Origin: Limiplasma sp045540635
GTDB taxonomy: Bacteria; Bacillota; Clostridia; Christensenellales; Aristaeellaceae
Assembly (NCBI GenBank): GCA_045540635.1
Contig: JAZQHO010000027.1
Location: 1 to 7,744, forward strand
Direction: 5' to 3'
DNA: 7,744 nucleotides
The position numbers and the translations under genes were made by a program. Positions 5,542-7,744 of this stretch are shown piece after piece; position 1 is the first letter of the stretch, and every line of letters starts with the position of its first letter. The notes beneath the pieces were generated by a model, which had not been told where the DNA came from, searched no databases, and was given only the letters and a program-made list of their open reading frames with translations.

Positions 5542-6238
5542 ACCGGAAATAGTCCAGCTTCTTTTCCAGCCGTCCCAGCAGCCAGCTGAGCAGACCGTTC
5601 CACACCAGATAGTAGATGCCGGTGAAGAACAGGGGCCAAATGGCGCCGGAGATGCCGCTGCGCCCCTTCATAAAGGCCTGCCCCGCCCAGATGATCTCCT
5701 GCAGCGCAATGATGCGGGCAAGGGAGGTATCCTTCACAAGAGTGATGATCTCGTTGGAGATGGGGGGCACAATGCGCTTGATCATCTGCATCAGCTTTAC
5801 TTTGAAGAAGATCTGTCCGGGCTTCATGCCCAGCACCAGACCGGCCTCCTCCTGCCCCACAGGGATGCCCTGAATGCCGCCCCGGTAGATCTCGGAGAAA
5901 TAGGCCGAATAGTTGATGATGAAGGAGATGGCAGCCGCAGTGAAGCGCCCCGCCTCACCGCTGCCCCAGATGTTCTGCTTCAGCACCAGACCGGGGAAGT
6001 AGTAGAAGATGAGCAGCTGGATCATCAGCGGGGTGCCGCGGATGAGACCCACATACATGCGGGTAAGCCAGCGCAGGGGCGCAAAGCGGCTCATGGAGCC
6101 GAAGGAGATGATCAGCCCCAGCGGCAGCGCACCCGCAAGGGTGACAAAGAACAGCTTGAGGGTCTGCAAAAAGCCTTCATTCAGCGCCTGAAGCACGATG
6201 GGCATCTGCTCGGACATCTGCTGGATCAACTGTTGCAT
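5540..6238 (-). CDS. Polar amino acid ABC transporter permease
   Basis: This 232-residue inner-membrane protein forms the import channel, probably as a homodimer since no second permease is nearby. It belongs to the His/Glu/Gln/Arg/opine family. LIRGTPLMIQLLIFYY (65-80) is a hallmark of the group. The EAA loop, which docks on the ATPase, is EIYRGGIQGIPVGQEEAGLVLG (116-137 region). Hydrophobic segments lie at about 23-46, 62-82, 99-114 and 198-222. I start it at ATG 6238, because AGGTG (6248-6252 region) lies 9 nt upstream. The frame can be extended to GTG at 6247, but that codon is part of the likely ribosome site. It follows the binding-protein gene after 274 nt of structured DNA, and its stop overlaps the ATPase ribosome site. 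Confidence 0.92.
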   Translation of the reverse strand: MQQLIQQMSEQMPIVLQALNEGFLQTLKLFFVTLAGALPLGLIISFGSMSRFAPLRWLTRMYVGLIRGTPLMIQLLIFYYFPGLVLKQNIWGSGEAGRFTAAAISFIINYSAYFSEIYRGGIQGIPVGQEEAGLVLGMKPGQIFFKVKLMQMIKRIVPPISNEIITLVKDTSLARIIALQEIIWAGQAFMKGRSGISGAIWPLFFTGIYYLVWNGLLSWLLGRLEKKLDYFR

Positions 6239-6299
6239 AGAGGGCACCTACTTTCTTTGGCAGGCAGGATGGATGGAGCGGGGGGGAAACACGGAAAGG

Positions 6300-6335
6300 G
6301 GGGAAACCGCAAATGCGGCTTCCCCTCGATTTTTT
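6300..6335 (+). terminator. Hairpin with a T run on the plus strand, antisense to the operon
   Basis: GGGGAAACCGC (6300-6310) pairs with GCGGCTTCCCC (6315-6325), all paired with one mispair that becomes G-U on the minus-strand RNA, around a 4-nt loop. On plus it is followed by TCGA then six T (6330-6335). It resembles a plus-strand terminator although no plus-strand gene is nearby. On minus the stem is followed only by C-rich sequence with TTT, a weaker terminator. Confidence 0.4.
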
Positions 6336-6434
6336 CCGGAGCGGCCGGTATCACGCGGCCTGCCGGAGAGGTGCGCATCCTGTGCCCCGGTATTTGGGTA
6401 CAGGCACGCACGGGTAAGCATATCGCTTGCCTTT

Positions 6435-6485
6435 GCAGGGCATGGGCAGCGGGTCTGCCCCTCAGTAAACCCGCTGCGACCCTGC
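6435..6485 (-). terminator. Long hairpin after the binding-protein gene, attenuator or mRNA stabiliser
   Basis: GCAGGG (6435-6440) pairs with CCCTGC (6480-6485), and GCAGCGGGT (6446-6454) with ACCCGCTGC (6469-6477), with a small internal loop (5x2) and a 14-nt loop. It begins 27 nt after the binding-protein stop. There is no T run, so mRNA stabilisation is as likely as partial termination. Confidence 0.5.
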
Positions 6486-6512
6486 CGTAATGGCGCTGTC
6501 TGTCTGTTTGGG

Positions 6513-7334
6513 TTACTGAGCGGCAGCCTCGTCAGCAGCGGGGGCAGCCTGAGCGGCGGTCTGGTCGATGAGAGCCACCTGCACATCGTAGGTCTCGGCG
6601 ATCTTGAGCAGGGAGCCATCTTCGTAGGCCTTGAGCAGGAAAGCGTTCAGCTCGGCAGCCAGATCGGAGCCCTTGCGGAAGCCAACACCGTACTCCTCGC
6701 TGTTGAGGCCGATGGTGTAGGTCAGGTTGGCGTAGTTGGTGCCTTCGCCGATCATGGCGGCAGCCATCAGGGAGTCGATAACAGCGGCATCGGAGGTGCC
6801 GGCGGCAACTTCCATCAGCGCATCGGCCTGAGCGGTAACGGGGGTCACGTTGAGGGCCAGCTCGGTGAGCACGGCTTCACCGGCGCTGCCGGCTTCGGCG
6901 GCGAAGCTCAGCTCGGCAAGGCTCTCCACGGTCTTGTAGGCATCGGCCTTGTCGGCGGGCACAACGACCACCTGAGCGTTGTTCATGTAGGGCACGGAGC
7001 ACTCCATGGCAGCCAGCACGGGCTCGGTGAGGGTCATGCCGTTCCAGATGCAGTCAACGGCCTTGCCGTCCAGCTCCAGGATCTTGTTGTCCCAGTCGAT
7101 CTCCACAAACTCGATGTCCACGCCCAGCTCGGCAGCAAAGGCACGGGCCACATCGGCATCGAAGCCGATCCATTCGCCGTTATCATCACGGTAGTCCATG
7201 GGAGCAAAGTCGGTGATGCCCACCACCAAGGTACCCTTGTTGACCACATAGGCCTTGTCGGTTTCTTCGGCGACGGCGGCTACGGAAAGGATCATCAGCA
7301 TTGCCATCAGCATGGCCAGAAGCTTCTTCATCAT
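6513..7334 (-). CDS. Polar amino acid ABC transporter substrate-binding protein
   Basis: This 273-residue exported protein captures the substrate and delivers it to the permease. Residues 1-22 are a signal peptide: KK, then a Met/Leu/Ala-rich core, ending in SVAAVA before EE. No Cys is at the cleavage region, so a type I signal peptidase product is predicted and not a lipoprotein, unusual for a monoderm importer. The bilobed fold (SBP family 3) is seen in GTLVVGITDFAPMDYRDDNG (34-53), GFDADVARAFAAELG (57-71), DCIWNGMTLTE (94-104) and PYMNNAQVVVV (115-125). Most relatives carry an Arg in T-x-E-R-x-x-x-x-x-F-S that grips the amino-acid carboxylate. By my alignment that place is Val106. The last 18 residues are an Ala-rich tail. 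The start at ATG 7334 is set by GGAGGG 7 nt upstream. An in-frame extension to 7694 is not used because it crosses the promoter. Confidence 0.92.
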   Translation of the reverse strand: MMKKLLAMLMAMLMILSVAAVAEETDKAYVVNKGTLVVGITDFAPMDYRDDNGEWIGFDADVARAFAAELGVDIEFVEIDWDNKILELDGKAVDCIWNGMTLTEPVLAAMECSVPYMNNAQVVVVPADKADAYKTVESLAELSFAAEAGSAGEAVLTELALNVTPVTAQADALMEVAAGTSDAAVIDSLMAAAMIGEGTNYANLTYTIGLNSEEYGVGFRKGSDLAAELNAFLLKAYEDGSLLKIAETYDVQVALIDQTAAQAAPAADEAAAQ

Positions 7335-7341
7335 GGTTAAA

Positions 7342-7347
7342 CCCTCC
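7342..7347 (-). promoter_or_regulatory. Ribosome binding site of the binding-protein gene
   Basis: GGAGGG on the minus strand, 7 nt before the ATG at 7334 and 10 nt before a second ATG at 7331. The spacing favours 7334. Confidence 0.75.
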
Positions 7348-7385
7348 ATATTGTTTGTTTGGTTTGGGTGATTTATCGCTTTAGC

Positions 7386-7397
7386 ACGATGAATCGT
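7386..7397. promoter_or_regulatory. 12-bp palindrome at the operon start site, candidate operator
   Basis: ACGAT and ATCGT flank a 2-bp centre, 4 bp downstream of the -10, where transcription should begin. A repressor bound here would block initiation. The regulator is unknown. Confidence 0.4.
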
Positions 7398-7401
7398 CCT
7401 T

Positions 7402-7430
7402 ATCCTATCATGCAGTGCTGAGGTTGTCAA
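7402..7430 (-). promoter_or_regulatory. Promoter of the amino-acid importer operon
   Basis: On the minus strand, a perfect TTGACA (7425-7430), a 17-bp spacer and TAGGAT (7402-7407; 4 of 6) preceded by TGA, an extended -10. It predicts a leader of about 60 nt. It is the best promoter in the window for this operon. Confidence 0.75.
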
Positions 7431-7497
7431 GCGATGGAGGTATGAAAAACCGTGCAAATACAATCCTGTATACAGGGGGGATGCCAATATCGAAGGC

Positions 7498-7631
7498 GCC
7501 CTCGTTAGAGGGCTGCCCGAAGGGCAGACGGAGGGTCCTGCGGGTATGGGAGTGGCTTGGAGGTGGTTGATTCGGGGCGGGGCATACAACCCCTCCGGCG
7601 CTTCGCGCCACCTCCCCTTACACAGGGGAGG
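7498..7631. repeat. Composite palindromic intergenic repeat
   Basis: Four short hairpins lie in series: GCCCTC/GAGGGC (7498-7513), CTGCCC/GGGCAG (7513-7527), GGCGC/GCGCC (7597-7609) and CCTCCCCT/AGGGGAGG (7611-7631). G+C-rich multi-hairpin elements of this look are, to my knowledge, common between genes of gut Clostridia. The first and last pairs may mark element ends. No transposase is present, so it would be non-autonomous. Confidence 0.6.
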
Positions 7632-7744
7632 CTTAGGACGGGATCTCACCCCCGGCAACCCTGTTCGGGAGGCAAGAGATGCATCCGCAGCCAACAGCCG
7701 GCCCGCACGCGACGGTAGAGAGCGACGTCAAATCCCCTGCCCTT

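Larger units (their letters stand above)
6239..6512 (-). other. 274-nt structured spacer between binding-protein and permease genes
   Basis: No gene is seen here. It contains at least three potential hairpins (6435-6485, 6336-6366 and 6300-6325). In ABC operons such structures often stop part of the transcription or protect the upstream mRNA, giving more binding protein than membrane subunits. No clear promoter for the permease was seen. Confidence 0.6.
7335..7744. other. Upstream region of the importer operon, no gene seen
   Basis: About 100 nt next to the operon hold its promoter and leader. The middle is the composite repeat. The last 110 nt (7632-7744) show no coding frame, RNA gene or clear signal that I can support. 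Confidence 0.55.

Noticed and set aside
7335..7694. N-terminal extension of the binding protein to 7694
   Set aside because: It would cross the promoter, the ribosome site and a palindromic repeat, and would bury the signal peptide internally.

Overview
The window looks like chromosomal DNA from a G+C-rich gut-type member of the Clostridia (Bacillota). The evidence is Gram-positive-style AGGAGG ribosome binding sites 7 to 10 nt before most starts, sigma-A-like promoters, rho-independent terminators, a class II aldolase of clostridial type, and G+C-rich palindromic intergenic repeats of a kind I associate with Oscillospirales/Christensenellales genomes. The family-level assignment is inference. 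Gene bodies are about 60-67% G+C, except for one clearly AT-rich island near 4080-4560.

Layout: (1) 1-1499, minus: a 5'-complete, 3'-truncated GH35 beta-galactosidase-like gene that runs off the left edge, with its own promoter and a palindrome over the -10. (2) 1637-2518, minus: a DegV/FakB-type fatty-acid-binding protein gene, full length (codons for 293 residues plus stop) but cut by one in-frame TAG at codon 174. It has a strong terminator, and its promoter overlaps a twin 11-bp repeat. (3) 2804-3769, plus: fba, class II fructose-bisphosphate aldolase, divergent from degV, with a consensus TATAAT and a strong terminator. (4) 3770-4207: a gene-free stretch of tandem repeats and hairpins, ending in a striking 16-bp perfect inverted repeat. 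(5) 4208-4537, plus: a 109-residue acidic, AT-rich orphan protein, probably acquired horizontally. (6) 4591-4674: two more hairpins, the second a likely bidirectional terminator. (7) 4738-7334, minus: a polar amino-acid ABC importer operon transcribed as binding protein, permease, ATPase from one good promoter with a 12-bp palindrome at the start site. A 274-nt structured gap separates the binding protein from the permease. (8) 7335-7744: promoter region plus a composite palindromic repeat, no gene seen.

How the genes fit together: the GH35 enzyme (sugar release), aldolase (glycolysis), DegV protein (fatty-acid handoff) and amino-acid importer suit a saccharolytic gut fermenter, but they are separate transcription units and not one system. 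The observations most worth following are the isolated amber codon in an otherwise intact degV, the AT-rich hairpin-plus-orphan-ORF island, the unusual features of the binding protein (no lipobox Cys, no canonical ligand-binding Arg, Ala-rich tail), and several promoter-overlapping palindromes with no regulator in the window.
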